A stretch of DNA of 64,000 nt, from assembly GCA_944474755.1 (NCBI GenBank), contig OX104117.1, positions 74,314,926 to 74,378,925 of the forward strand, in the 5' to 3' direction. The notes beneath the pieces are model-generated. The model had not been told where the DNA came from. It searched no databases and saw only the letters and a list, made by a program, of their open reading frames with translations. Positions 52,136 through 63,246 of the stretch are shown here, in pieces. The stretch's first letter is position 1, and every line of letters begins with the position of its first letter. The stretch is from Limnoperna fortunei. Its lineage: Eukaryota > Mollusca > Bivalvia > Mytilida > Modiolidae. The position numbers were made by a program, and so were the translations under genes.

Positions 52136-53665
52136 GACGAGAAGAAGTCAACAAACAATAAATCAGTTCTGGAAATATGGGCAAATGGGACAACATTGTG
52201 TATGCTACGGAAAAAGCATGTGTATGGGTAGTGGTGGAAAATTTAGCATTTTGTAGCAGCTACAACGAGCCTAGCCTTGTCATCATCTACCACAGGGTTC
52301 TTTATCGTGCAAGCGTGGCACATTTCAAACACGATACCATCTGTGGTCAACGGTCAGGCTTTCTGTATTATGACTTGAAACCCCCCCCCCCCCACCGCAA
52401 CGAGAGGGAACCCCTATTCTCCACTCGGCAGCTCTGTGGGTGGAGCACTAAATACATGTACATATACGACCAATGTATTTATTCAAGCATGACAATATCA
52501 ATGTTTAAACTAAAAATAATATAAAAAAGGAAACCACCATCCTCTAATTATAAACCATTTAGAGAATATATATAAAACTGATCATTAATTCCTTTAGTTA
52601 TGAAGTAATTTGTTAAGCATCAAACATAGCTCCATGAATCCCTCTTGTTTCATTCTGTTGCAGTGACTCTGGTAGCAATTACAATACTGCAACACTTAAA
52701 TTCTACGTCTAAGGCAAAAGAATCTCTCTCTCTCTCTCTCTCATGGATACAAAAAACAAACAAAACCTATAAAATATACGCAATCTACCCAAGAGTACTC
52801 TATCAAATATAAACGTTATACAATGACAGTTTGAGCAGAATTGAAGCATAATATAGTATAACATATTGACATTACATAATTCGTTATTAGCGAACATCAA
52901 AATATGTAATGGTATTCGTCACCACAGTTTATTACCAGAGATTTAACAAAATCAATACAATTATACAGTATCATTACATTTGAGTGTAAACTTTCTTGAT
53001 AATATTCAGCAAAGCAGTTATGTAAACTGATTTAAAAATACCATTTTATATCCGTCAGCAAGCCGTATACACAAATTGAATATTTTAAGACTCTGAAACA
53101 GTTTATTTTCAAGTGTTATAGAAATAACATTTATTTCGTGCAATCTTTGATGTTTATTTATAACAACAAAAAGCTTTGTGGACAGTTATATAAACTTCTC
53201 GTAGAAGAAGTCGTTAGGAAAGTCTAATCGAGACTTATTATTAAATGAGTGCAGCATAAAAGTATTGGAAGGCCGAATAATAAAATTCTGAAAAAATATA
53301 ATAACGAAAATATCAACAGGCTAAATTAAATCTAGCAAAATTTAATATATCGTTGTAACAACAGTAGTTTTTCTTGTTCTATCGAATTATCTTTTCCTGA
53401 GCTCATTTAAGATGACAGCCACTTAGAATTGCATTGGATAATACAAGAAAATTGCATAAAAATCGTCTTGACTGAAAACACTCATTTAGAAAAAAAAGTT
53501 TAGAGGTGGGAAGGTGTTAGTTAATCTTTTTTTAAATTGGATCCTATTGTCCGCCATAATGGTAACTTCACAACGACACTAACTGACGTTCGTTTAGAAA
53601 TAAAAACGAATGAATTTTCTGACTTTTCCTTACAACAGTGAAAAAAACCAATAATTAGTCAACAT
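52136..53665. other. Intergenic DNA downstream of Rac-like gene 3
   Basis: No gene recognised. Contains a run of 13 C at about 52380-52393 and a (CT)n microsatellite at about 52724-52742. Confidence 0.5.
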
Positions 53666-53765
53666 TGACGCGAGTTCCCTGAATGTCTTTTTATAATAGT
53701 TGACACGAGTTTCCTGAATGTCTATTTATAATAGTTGACACGAGTTTCCTGAATGTCTATTTAAC
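53666..53765. repeat. 35-bp repeat in three copies at the 3' end of Rac-like gene 3
   Basis: Units start at 53666, 53701 and 53736 (tgacacgagtttcctgaatg then tctatttataatagt). The copy at 53736 encodes the last residues and prenylation box of Rac-like gene 3; the stop codon at 53726-53728 lies in the neighbouring copy. The other copies are 3' untranslated sequence that preserves the shape of the coding tail. Confidence 0.9.
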
Positions 53766-56700
53766 ACTAGCATTGTTGCTACCTCAAACACAGAGTCCAA
53801 TCCTTCTTTTGTTTGTGCTGAACATTCAACATATTCAGCATTGAACTCTTTTGCCAAAGAACGCCCTCTGTCGTCAAATATAAATTCAGATTCATCATCT
53901 GACATCATGTTGAGCAAATCTGTACTTTTGTTCCGAATGTCCTTTTTGGTCCCCACGAGTACGGTTACTGCATTTGGACAGTATTGCTGTGTTTCTGGAA
54001 TCCACTAAAAATAATATAAGAAATATGTGATTTAAAAGAAGATCCATGTCATATAATAAAAATTATACATTAATTATAAACCAATACAAACACATAACAG
54101 AAAATGTAAAAAAACACACATAAACAGCAATAGTCGTGACGTCAGGAATCCCACTTTGAACTAACAAACTATAAGTTACGCTTTAAAGGTTAGTAGTTCC
54201 TGTTTCACACTTGGCACGTCGAGTTATTCAGGGAATCTTAAAAAGTCAAGTAAAAGTGTTTTTTTAAATAAAGAAAAAAGACATAAAATTACATCATTAA
54301 ACCTGTAGAATACTAGGCACTGTTTTGGTTTATATTCCTATTTTCTATTTCAATAATGCAACATTCTTTTTCACTACAGCACCCTTAAAGTAAACACATT
54401 TAGTATTATTTACGGTCATATTTTTCAGCTGTTTTCAGAGTTTCGTGGTCGGGTAGAACTCCACCTTCCACCTTCATTAAAAAATCCAGGTTTAGGTCCA
54501 TGATAGATCTGACAAATGCTGAGAGTAGTGTTAAACGCCTTTCAAAAAAATAAAACATTTATTTCATACTTTAAAGTGACTGACCACTTTAAGTTGTCAT
54601 ATGTATTTACCCTATGTTTCAAACTATTAAAGCTTGATTTACTGTCTACAGAAAAACATATCAGAATAACATCCTGAAATGAAAAATATAATTTAGAAAA
54701 TAGCTTGTATAACTAAACTTCCGTATAACGTCCGTTTACCATGTTTTACGTTCAAAACGGAAACATCCGTAAACCATCTATACTAAAAACGTCTTTTTTA
54801 CATCCGTTTCAGTATCAGACGTATAGAATAACGTCTGTAAAACGTGGCTGGACCATCAACAGCAATCTCCACGCAAATGATTCTGGGTATCCTTCGTCAA
54901 CACAATCTGGGAACCAGATATGTTCTCTGTGCCGCAGAGTGCATCAACAGATATTGTATTTAGGATAAATGTTACTATATTCTACATGGATAACGAAACT
55001 GTTCATAATATCTTTATTTTGCTTTTGCTTGCTTAAATGTTCAGCTAATTGATACAAATGTAAACTCCATTTGGACATCGTGGTTAAAGTTATCAGACGA
55101 CCCCTTATAAAAGTTATTGCACGTTAAGGCTAATTGCTCTTTTATGCTTTTCATTTTGCATTAGAAAATAAAAACCATTAAGGATATGAAAAAGCATTTT
55201 CTTGCTTAAAAGTTCAGCTAGGTATCATTTAGTTTGCCTGTGAAGTAAGGTGAGAAATCCAGGCTCCAGTAAGCCTCTTGTTTTAATCGAAAAAGATTGA
55301 TACTTTAAAAACCTAAACATTTGAAATTTGTTGAAAAATAAATAAGTGCTTTCTTTTGTCAATATTTATTTGACCAGTTTCATTAAATCAATGATTGTGT
55401 TTCTTAGTTAGTGTACAATGTGGACGATGGACGGACAGTGGTATACCATAATTCACCCAATTGTAAATTATGCATCCTCACAAGTCAGGGTTTCTGTGTC
55501 CACATGTGTCCACGAAACCCTGACAAACTTAGCTAGGAAATTCCCGGGCTAGAACATTTTCACATGACGTCAAACCAATGAAAGCTTGAAAGAAGCAAGT
55601 GTTCGGTAGTAGTCATTTTTACTCATTCTGGAATGGGAATAAAACGTATCGCAACTAATAAATAACGCAGTAATAACAAACTATTAACACTTTTGATTTT
55701 TACGTGGTCTATGCATCACATCCGTTTGGTTTATTTACATCCGACATCGGGATATTCCCTAACAAAGTCGTGAATGAAAGCGACCTCTTGATTAGCTACA
55801 TGCAGGTATATATGATGTAGCCAATCAAAATAGTGACATCTAGCCCGAGAATTTCCTAGCTAAGATTGTCAGGGTTTCGTGGACACATGTGGACGCAGAA
55901 ACTCTGACTTGTGAGGATGTAAATGTTGGGGGATTACATTCTATGTATGCAATTTGTCAATTTCCTGTATGTTTAGGCAGAAATAAACCGCTTCATTAAG
56001 CAAGAGGGCTTTGCAAAGGAGCCATCTTTTTACAAACAGGTGTTGTCCTTTGCAAGCTCAAAGTTTTCTGACTTCAGAAATCAGCTGAGGAGAAAAGTAT
56101 GTAGAATTTTTCTAATAAAGACTCATCAGAGATACTGTAGTTCAAAGGTTTAAAAAGCCAAACATGAATGAATTTAAATAGCATCGTTAGAAAACCAAAT
56201 GTATTTTTATTTTATTCCAACCGGGCCTATACATGGGATTGGATTTACCTAAGGATTTTAAAAGTTTTGGAGTTTTTTCAGAAAAATACCCCAAAACACC
56301 TTGCTGTTTCTCCAACACAGAAGTACTATTTCCAGAATGGATTAAACTCTGGGGAAACCTCCACTAATAGGCTTACCCATTATTTTAAAACAAAATAATA
56401 TTACACAGGTCCAGGTGAAAATTTCAGCGTGTCTGACACATGTTTCGTTTAATAAAGACTGAAATGTTCAAATTTAAATTGTACCTCAAATAATCATATT
56501 ACACAGACATGTAATTATTGTTTTAAAAAAGCACCTATACAGTACATCTCAAGATAGAGTTATAGCATTTCTACTGTATTGTTAAATCTTCTTCTCCATA
56601 TGAATTATTATTAATTTGATTTGGATCCCAACCATTTTCAATACAATACACAAAATAGCAATGTAGTTTGGGTACTTATGCAATACTAGGCCAATTTTAT

Positions 56701-59700
56701 TTGTTACTGTAAAATTTAAATTGATAGGCATGTTTTGGATAATCTTCAAATTTCCCCATTTTGATATTCATTTGTATACAGATTCTCACAGAATTTTAAA
56801 GAATTATTGTTGTACTTATACTATAATTTAAAGACAACTGTCACTTTTTAATACATAGTAAAAACTTTTATTATACTTGACTATGGAAACCAGTACTAAA
56901 ATAAATTAGCTATAATGATCAATAACTTCTTTTCCCAGCTCAAAACTGCAGGTGGGTAAAATAACTGTATATTAGCCTTTTAAACGTTTTCCCATAGGGT
57001 CCTATCTTAAACTTAGTCCTGCGCGGCGGCCATTTGAATTTCCAGTTGGCATAGAAAACATAACCTTTATAAACGACCATCGCTAGTAAGTTTTGTTTTG
57101 ATTGGTTAACCGGCTTCAGAGAAGAACACTTTAAAACCTTTTTTCTCAAGGGGCTTATGTTAAAATATTACCTATGTTGGCGGCCATATTAGTTTTCCAA
57201 TCCAAATAAAAAACACAAACTTTGTAAAGGTTCATACAATGAGTATTATGGCCAATTGGTTTCAGAGAAGAAGATTAAAAATGTAAAAAAGTTACAGACG
57301 CGGCCGAGGATGACAACGACAAGGACGCCGGCGGACGCAGCTTAAAAGGAGGAAAGACAGAGGGAAAAGTAAGAGCGAGCGAGAGTGTGTTAAATTTGTA
57401 GTCCTCAACACCCTCTCAATTGCTTAAATATCACCAGCTTAGTGTAAACATATTTATTCAAAGAGAAATCATCATTAATAGTATAACAGCATTCTTCATA
57501 CACAAGAAGGATTCAGAAACAACCGATAAATGCTTATGTTAATCTGTCTCCTTGATACATAGTGAAAATACACAATATTATTATCAACAAAAATGCACAT
57601 GCATGCTTTTGTAATAATACAATGAATAACTATTATTTCCTCAATAAAGAAGGTAGAATAATTAGTGTGTACAATAATAAGACGAAAAGAAAATTAAACT
57701 ACATGAAACAGATGGTAAGATAAATTGATGTGAGGAAAAACGGTGAAAAAACGGTTTAAAAAGAAAAAAAAAGAAAAATTGATGAAATTCAAGTAAACAT
57801 AACATTCGATTTAAACTTATGTAAACCCTTTGGACTGGATGATGTAATTTGGAACAATTTTGAATAGCTGTATGTTTTCTTCTTCGTTGAGGTCTTTTGA
57901 GCCGTATAGTAACAATTGTGTATCGAGAACAAGTATTGGATTACCGAATGAATTTAACATTTCCTGGCGCAGTACATTGGACAGTGTAATAGATAGTGTG
58001 AAGTGGTTTCAAGACTTCCCCATCTACAGTTAGGTGATTCAACTAAGTTTCGCAAGTATAAATCGTAATTTAAGAAACTTGAATTTAGTCTAAGTCTAGT
58101 ATGCAGAATTTGTCATTGTCTCGTTCCGGTATAATAATATTTTTGTACCTTGTCATTACGAGTCTGAATTCCTTTTTTAAATATTGTAAGGGATTTGCAG
58201 TTTTGTATGTCCCGTGGTAGGTTGTTCCATAAGTTAACTGTTGATGGAAGAGAAGAATTCAAGTACAGAGATGTTCGGGCATAGATTTGCGTAAGATTAT
58301 TTGCTTGACGAGTGGGGTAATTATGTCGACTATAAATACGGTCAGTAAACAAGTCATGTAAGTAACTTGGAGTATTTCCGTTAATTATTTTGCGAAGCAG
58401 TATAAGTTTATGTGCTCTACATCAGTTAGTTTTTCCCCATTTGGTTTCTTCGTAAAGTTTGGATGCACTTGTTTATTTCGTTCCTCCGGTTACTATTCGT
58501 GCCAAGTCGGGTCGGACATTTTCAAGTTTTAATTCGTTTATTTGACTTATATTATCCCAGACAACGTCCGAGTACTCTAATATTGGTATAATGAATGATA
58601 GATACAATTTTTCTAAAGTGAATGTGTCCAAAGTGTTTTTTAGTTTCCTAGGAATATTTATTCTTTTATATGCTTTTTGAAAGATGAAATCAATATGCTC
58701 ATTCCATGAGCCGTTATTGGAGAAGTAAACACCCAGATGTTTATGACTGGTTACTTCAGTGATATCATGGTTGTCCATCTGGAGTTTTGGATGATGAGAT
58801 TTTATGGATTTTCGTGAAATTATCATTGATTTGGTTTTTAGGGTTAAATTTAACAATCCAATTCTGTGACCACTCGTGAATGTTTGCTAAATCTCGATTA
58901 AGTATATTAGCAGATATTAGGTTATCTACAAAAATGTATAAGCTTGTGTCGTCTGCAAATAGCTTGATATTTGCTTGAATGTCTGTAACAATATCATTTA
59001 TGAATATGAGAAACAAGAGAGGACCTAGGATAGAGCCTTGAGAAACCCTGTGGTTACCGATAGCCAATTTAAATTTGATCTATTGATTACGATCCTTTGC
59101 TGACGCCCGCAAACCATTTTAATATTTTACCTGATATACCATATTTTTGCAACTTATGTAACAATCCCTTATGCCAAACTCGATCAAAGACTTTCGATAT
59201 GTCGCAGAATACAATTCGGATTTCTTTTCCGTCATCTTGAGCTTTTCCAAAATCGTTAGTTATATTTATCAAGTGGTTAACTGCAGAGTCACCGATGGTA
59301 AAACCGGACTGATTATTTGTAATGATAGCATGTTGTCTCAAAAAGTTACGAATATGCTTGTATACACAGCGCTCCATACATTTTGATAAAACACACAGAA
59401 GCGAAATAGGTCTATAATTTTTAGCATCGTTTGCTTGATTGCTTTTGAAAACAGGCGTCACGTTTGCACTTTTCCATAGGTGGGGGAATGAACATTGAGA
59501 CAATGAGAGGTTAAATAATTTTCAGAGGGGTTTTTTAAGTAATGTAGAAGCCTCATTAAATTCATGGGTTAATTAGATCGGGATCAGAAGCCTTTCCAGG
59601 ATTTATGATTTTAAGAACATCCTCTACTTCAGTTTCTGAAATAGAAATTTCCTCTAATTTTAATGGGGATAGCTCATTCAAGACAGATAACCGTATATCT

Positions 59701-62700
59701 TTATCATCCTTGTCTAGCAATGTTTGCTTAACAAAGAAAGCGTTGAATTCGTTTGCTTTTCCGAGTCTTCAAAAACCAAGTCACCATATTTTACGATCGG
59801 GGGAATACCATTATCAGCTGAGATTATGCCAGAGAATTTTTTTATGGTGTTCCACCAGTAAGAGTCCGATAAATTTTCATTTCTTATTTTGTGAAGTAGA
59901 TTATTATCGTAGTCCGCTTTGATTTTCGAATCAAATTCGTTGTTTCATTCCTAATTTTCCTAAACTTAGCCCATTGTTGGAAGTTGTTTAATTGTTTCGC
60001 TTTCTTATGAATTCGATTCTTACACCTTTAATTTCAGTTGTCAACCATGATGGGTCAGTCTTACGGACCGTTTATCAACTGACTTTTTTATCATATTACT
60101 TCATAAAGTGAGAACTTACATGATAGGATAATAAATATTATACAATTATTGCACTTGAACAATATCAATCTTCGAGATTTTATGGAGCAGGGTAGAAAAA
60201 TATTGAACGAGGCAAAGGCGAGTGTTGGACTCGGTTACAAAAAACTTCATATTGATCAATTCGAAGTGTATAAATTATTTTATTACATAATATTGGGTCA
60301 TACAATTAAAACAGACATGATTCGTTTACTACACCTTTAGTTTCTATGAAATTTGAAATAACACCTTTTTATCGAATCAATAATTTTAATATGACAGAAT
60401 GGAACAACATTTAATCATGTAACAGTTATTTCTGACCGAACATTATAAGCAAAACAACCAATTTGCCGAATTAAAAAAAACATACTGCACTCTCGTGATT
60501 TGATTGGCTATCATATCTTTAAAATGAAAATACAATAGCCAATCAAATCAGGAGAGTGCATTATGCTTGGTATTGAACAGAATGGGTGTTTGTTAACCAA
60601 TACGATAGAAATTTGGAATGTCACGTGTATAGGTTTAGGCCAATATTAAAAAGGCAAACATATATATATATTTTCAATAATAATCAATCAGCCAAAATTT
60701 GTGCATTCAGTTAAGAAGGGGCGACATTCCGAATTTGACCGCCATTTCTACTTCTCCTGTACCTCCGTATTAATATATATTCTATTGAATCCTGGCTTTC
60801 ATAACAATAAGTGTTTAAATAAAACAATATGTTTGGGGTTTTTTTGCTCAAATCTAGACAGTTATCAATGTCTAAACTAACGGTGATAATGGAGGTAACT
60901 CTCAATACTGTACAAAATAATAAATCAACAGAACGTTAATAAACACTTACAACATCCGGGTAAGACGCTTGACGCAATTTGTCATAATCTCCATTTCCAG
61001 ATGTGTCAATAAACACAAGTTGAATGTTTTTGTCATTCACTTTGACCTTTGCCTCATATTTTTCAAATCTGGAAAATAATAACAGGCTTAAAATGGTGAC
61101 AGAAAACCCCTCGGTAAGAACTTCCGGCGTTCAAAGCAGTAATTATCATCAACAAGTAATATGTGTCAATAACTAGAGCAGATTTGCGTAGCTTGTTTGC
61201 AACATCAAATATATAAACAGTCTTTGTTTATCCCACAAGATATTAATTGCGTTATTGTTTTATTCTATCGTTGAGGAAAAGATTCAAGTTATTTTTAGTT
61301 TCATATGCTACTATGACGTGCTTTAAAGGCTTTGAGACCACAACTGTGGTAAAAAAATGATTTATATATGAGCAACACGCGCTGACGAGGGTGTGTTTTA
61401 AATGGCTGTTCCAATTACACAACTGTAATTCCCACCGGAAAGCTATTGCGTATGACGTATAAATTTTATAAATAGCGCTATCATTATCCGTTTCAATATA
61501 TTGTGTGTTACATTGACGGAACATCCAGTTCATGGCGGAAATGATGTTTTCTATAGGTACGAAAATATTATAAAAGTACCGTAATCGTCTTATTAGAATA
61601 GAAGTAATTCACGGAGGCAGTGATTTATCATTGTTTTACAACGGGACGACCATTTATGTCGTTATTTTATCCCGAGCGACAAACGACATAAATGGTCACC
61701 CCGTTGTAAAACAATTATAAACCACCGTGAATTATTTCTTAATTTTATCGCATTACAAAATTTTCACATACATATCATAACAATAGGCAATACAACGTAT
61801 AAATACAATAATTATTTGTTAATGAGAATAAAAAGAGGGAAAGGAAGAAAAAAAAAGAAAAAGGACATTTAGTTTACTATAATGCAATATGTAAGAAATG
61901 AAAAAAAACACGTGTGTTTGATTTCGATCCGAAACTAAGAGTTGCGTCAAGGTGATATTTTATCCCCCAGCTTCTTTTCACTTTAAGACTTTTCTGGCAA
62001 GAATGAAAAAGGATAAAATTTCATATGCCGACGGCATTGTATTTTTGGCAGAATTCCCAAACTGATTATTAATAGTAAATGCCATTTATATTCCAACTAA
62101 CTTAAAATTATAGTTGACGTGGAATATATAGCTTTTACAAATTCGCAAGTAAGACTCGGAAATTCATTAGTTGCAGAATTAACAGAAAAAAACGACAAAT
62201 GTTGGTAATAATACTGTTTTTAATTAAGAGTTTATTAGTATGCTTGTAAACACACATTTATTTCAAATATTGCGTTTGAATGTTGCGTCCGAGTCGACGT
62301 CACGAAGATTACACTTCATATGTTACTTAAAAACAAAGTATATTCCTGATATATAGACTGGTTCTTATAATTTGATGATGGCTTAATTAATTAATTGTAA
62401 TTATTCCTGACTCCTAGCTTAGCGTTTACTTATACCCTGATAAATTGGAGAGGGTTTTTACGTTTTTTTACACTTAATGCCCTTGGTCGGACTGTTTCTT
62501 ATACCCAATTGTTTACAAGGTATTTAGTTGTTAAGCACATACTAGTAGATAGATGAGACTAAACATACTGTATGTGTAAGACTAACTTATTAAAAGTAAG
62601 TACTAGTATAGTTTATAAACGTTGTTCAATGTATACTGAATGTCTAGAGTCCTGAGAAATATATATAGAGCATTTATATACAAGTATTATTGAACGGCGG

Positions 62701-63246
62701 TTAGCCTCGGTCGATCTCTTTTAAGTAAGTCATAAATATCAATTATGGACGTTATAGTAGGTCAACGTCCTTGTAAGAGTCTAGAAAAAAAGGTAAACAT
62801 AACCCTTACTTTGTTGGTGTGGTACCTTCTGGAAACCTGCCGGTACAGTAACTTATTAAAAGACTCGTTTTTCCTACATTTCTGAAATGAATGGAAAAAA
62901 AAACAAATAAAGTCGACATTTGCTTTAATTTTATTTACTTGGCGTTCAAATACTGTGAACAAGCAATGAATGAAGAGTACAATGAAACACTTCTTTTACG
63001 AAAAAGTTCTACACAATTTACAATTTTCCTTTTTGACTTGTTGTATACGATATCAGTGTTTTCTTCCTTTCCCTTATAACAAGTTAAACTGATGCAGATT
63101 GTATCTATTTTCACTATTAAATCAACTTTTATATAAACAATGGGTAAGCAGACTTTATATAGCCAGACCTTTGTATTCCCAGATGTATTATAATTGTTAA
63201 TACAGACTTACCCGTCTCCAACCACCAAACATTTAATTTTCTTCAT
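53726..63246 (-). CDS. Divergent Rac-like Rho-family GTPase, copy 3 (five coding exons, 188 aa)
   Basis: Exons in transcript order: 63246-63212, 62881-62810, 61068-60951, 54673-54611, 54004-53726. Boundaries and phases equal those of copies 1 and 2, and all introns are GT-AG. The product begins MKKIKCLVVGDG; the P-loop is GDGNVGKT. Switch I reads TTPTKFEKYEAKV: the Mg-binding Thr is kept, but Asp38 of Rac is Glu and Val36 is Lys. Switch II reads IDTSGNGDYDKLRQASYPD: Trp56 is Ile and the catalytic Gln61 is Asn, with a DTSG pattern also seen in GTPase-deficient Rnd proteins. Recognition motifs GTKKD and ECSAQ are intact. The tail ends in SCQLL, a CAAX box, without a polybasic stretch. All exons are open, so it is probably expressed, but it may hydrolyse GTP poorly and bind different partners. 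Intron 3 (6.3 kb) contains a LINE, a fold-back element and other repeats. Confidence 0.9.
54466..54556 (+). mobile_element. Decayed SINE 3' fragment
   Basis: Contains gtttaggtccatgatagatc, ctgacaaatgctgagagtag and tgttaaacgcctttcaaaaa, a weak match to the SINE 3' body. Intron 4 of Rac-like gene 3. Confidence 0.4.
55473..55919. mobile_element. Non-autonomous element with 80-bp terminal inverted repeats
   Basis: The left arm 55473-55552 and right arm 55840-55919 are near-perfect inverted repeats (catcctcacaagtcagggtt and its complement at the ends; gctaggaaattcccgggctag and its diverged complement on the inner side). Each arm also contains its own palindrome around TGTCCACATGTGTCCA. The 287-bp centre has no open frame. 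No convincing target-site duplication is visible. A MITE-like DNA transposon derivative is the simplest reading. It lies in intron 3 of Rac-like gene 3. Confidence 0.85.
55977..56096 (+). other. Candidate orphan exon, 40 codons, plus strand
   Basis: A strong acceptor (tttcctgtatgtttag) is followed by 120 bp open in phase 0 and a donor, gtatgt. The peptide begins AEINRFIKQEGFAKEP and later reads KFSDFRNQLRRK. It looks like coding sequence in composition and is bounded by splice-like signals, but I recognise no family and see no partner exons nearby. It lies antisense within intron 3 of Rac-like gene 3, 57 bp from the inverted-repeat element. It could be part of a mobile-element gene. Confidence 0.3.
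56097..57000. other. Intronic AT-rich DNA (Rac-like gene 3, intron 3)
   Basis: No exon, hairpin or tandem repeat recognised. Confidence 0.4.
57005..57350. repeat. Two diverged copies of a GGCGGCCAT-headed repeat
   Basis: Copies start near 57024 (ggcggccatttgaatttcca) and 57179 (ggcggccatattagttttcc), about 155 bp apart, each ending in ttcagagaagaa then ttaaaa. The second is followed by a GC-rich run with repeated gacg and gccg words (57300-57345). Probably a dispersed repeat family; the family is unknown to me. Confidence 0.55.
57830..60070 (-). pseudogene. 5'-truncated LINE (jockey-superfamily reverse transcriptase), frame-broken
   Basis: From 60070 downward the minus strand reads TDPSWLTTEIK, then SETEVEDVLKIINPGKASD, then the RT domain: NYRPISLLCVLSKCMER, NNQSGFTIGDSAVNHL, FCDISKVFDRVWHKGLLHKL (first catalytic Asp), NHRVSQGSILGPLLFLIFIN and KLFADDTSLYI (catalytic Asp pair). 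The thumb motif HKHLGVYFSNNGSW, LPSTVNLWNNLPRD and a C-terminal Cys/His domain near 57840-58110 follow. Frames are separated by shifts and stops near 59530, 59080, 58800, 58470 and 58110. The endonuclease domain is absent, so this is a typical 5'-truncated dead copy. It lies in intron 3 of Rac-like gene 3, same strand as the gene. The placement among CR1, L2 and jockey-like clades is not resolved here. Confidence 0.93.
60481..60565. mobile_element. Short fold-back with 31-bp arms
   Basis: Arms 60481-60511 and 60535-60565 are complementary with two mismatches (tgcactctc...tgatttgattggctat and its complement) around a 23-bp AT-rich loop. Hairpin of the MITE or palindrome type in intron 3 of Rac-like gene 3. 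Confidence 0.75.
61581..61756. mobile_element. Fold-back element, 176 bp
   Basis: Inner arms of about 60 bp (61600-61662 and 61682-61740: gtaattcacgg, attgttttacaacggg, gaccatttatgtcgtt and complements) enclose a 19-bp loop. The outer parts, starting gtaatcg at 61581 and ending cattac at 61756, are diverged complements. No coding capacity. Intron 2 of Rac-like gene 3. Confidence 0.82.

Noticed and set aside
56168..56398. 76-codon plus-strand ORF after the candidate orphan exon
   Set aside because: Composition and motifs look random, with no splice link in phase to the preceding segment.
59171..59922. Plus-strand ORFs within the LINE
   Set aside because: They are antisense shadows of the reverse-transcriptase coding strand.
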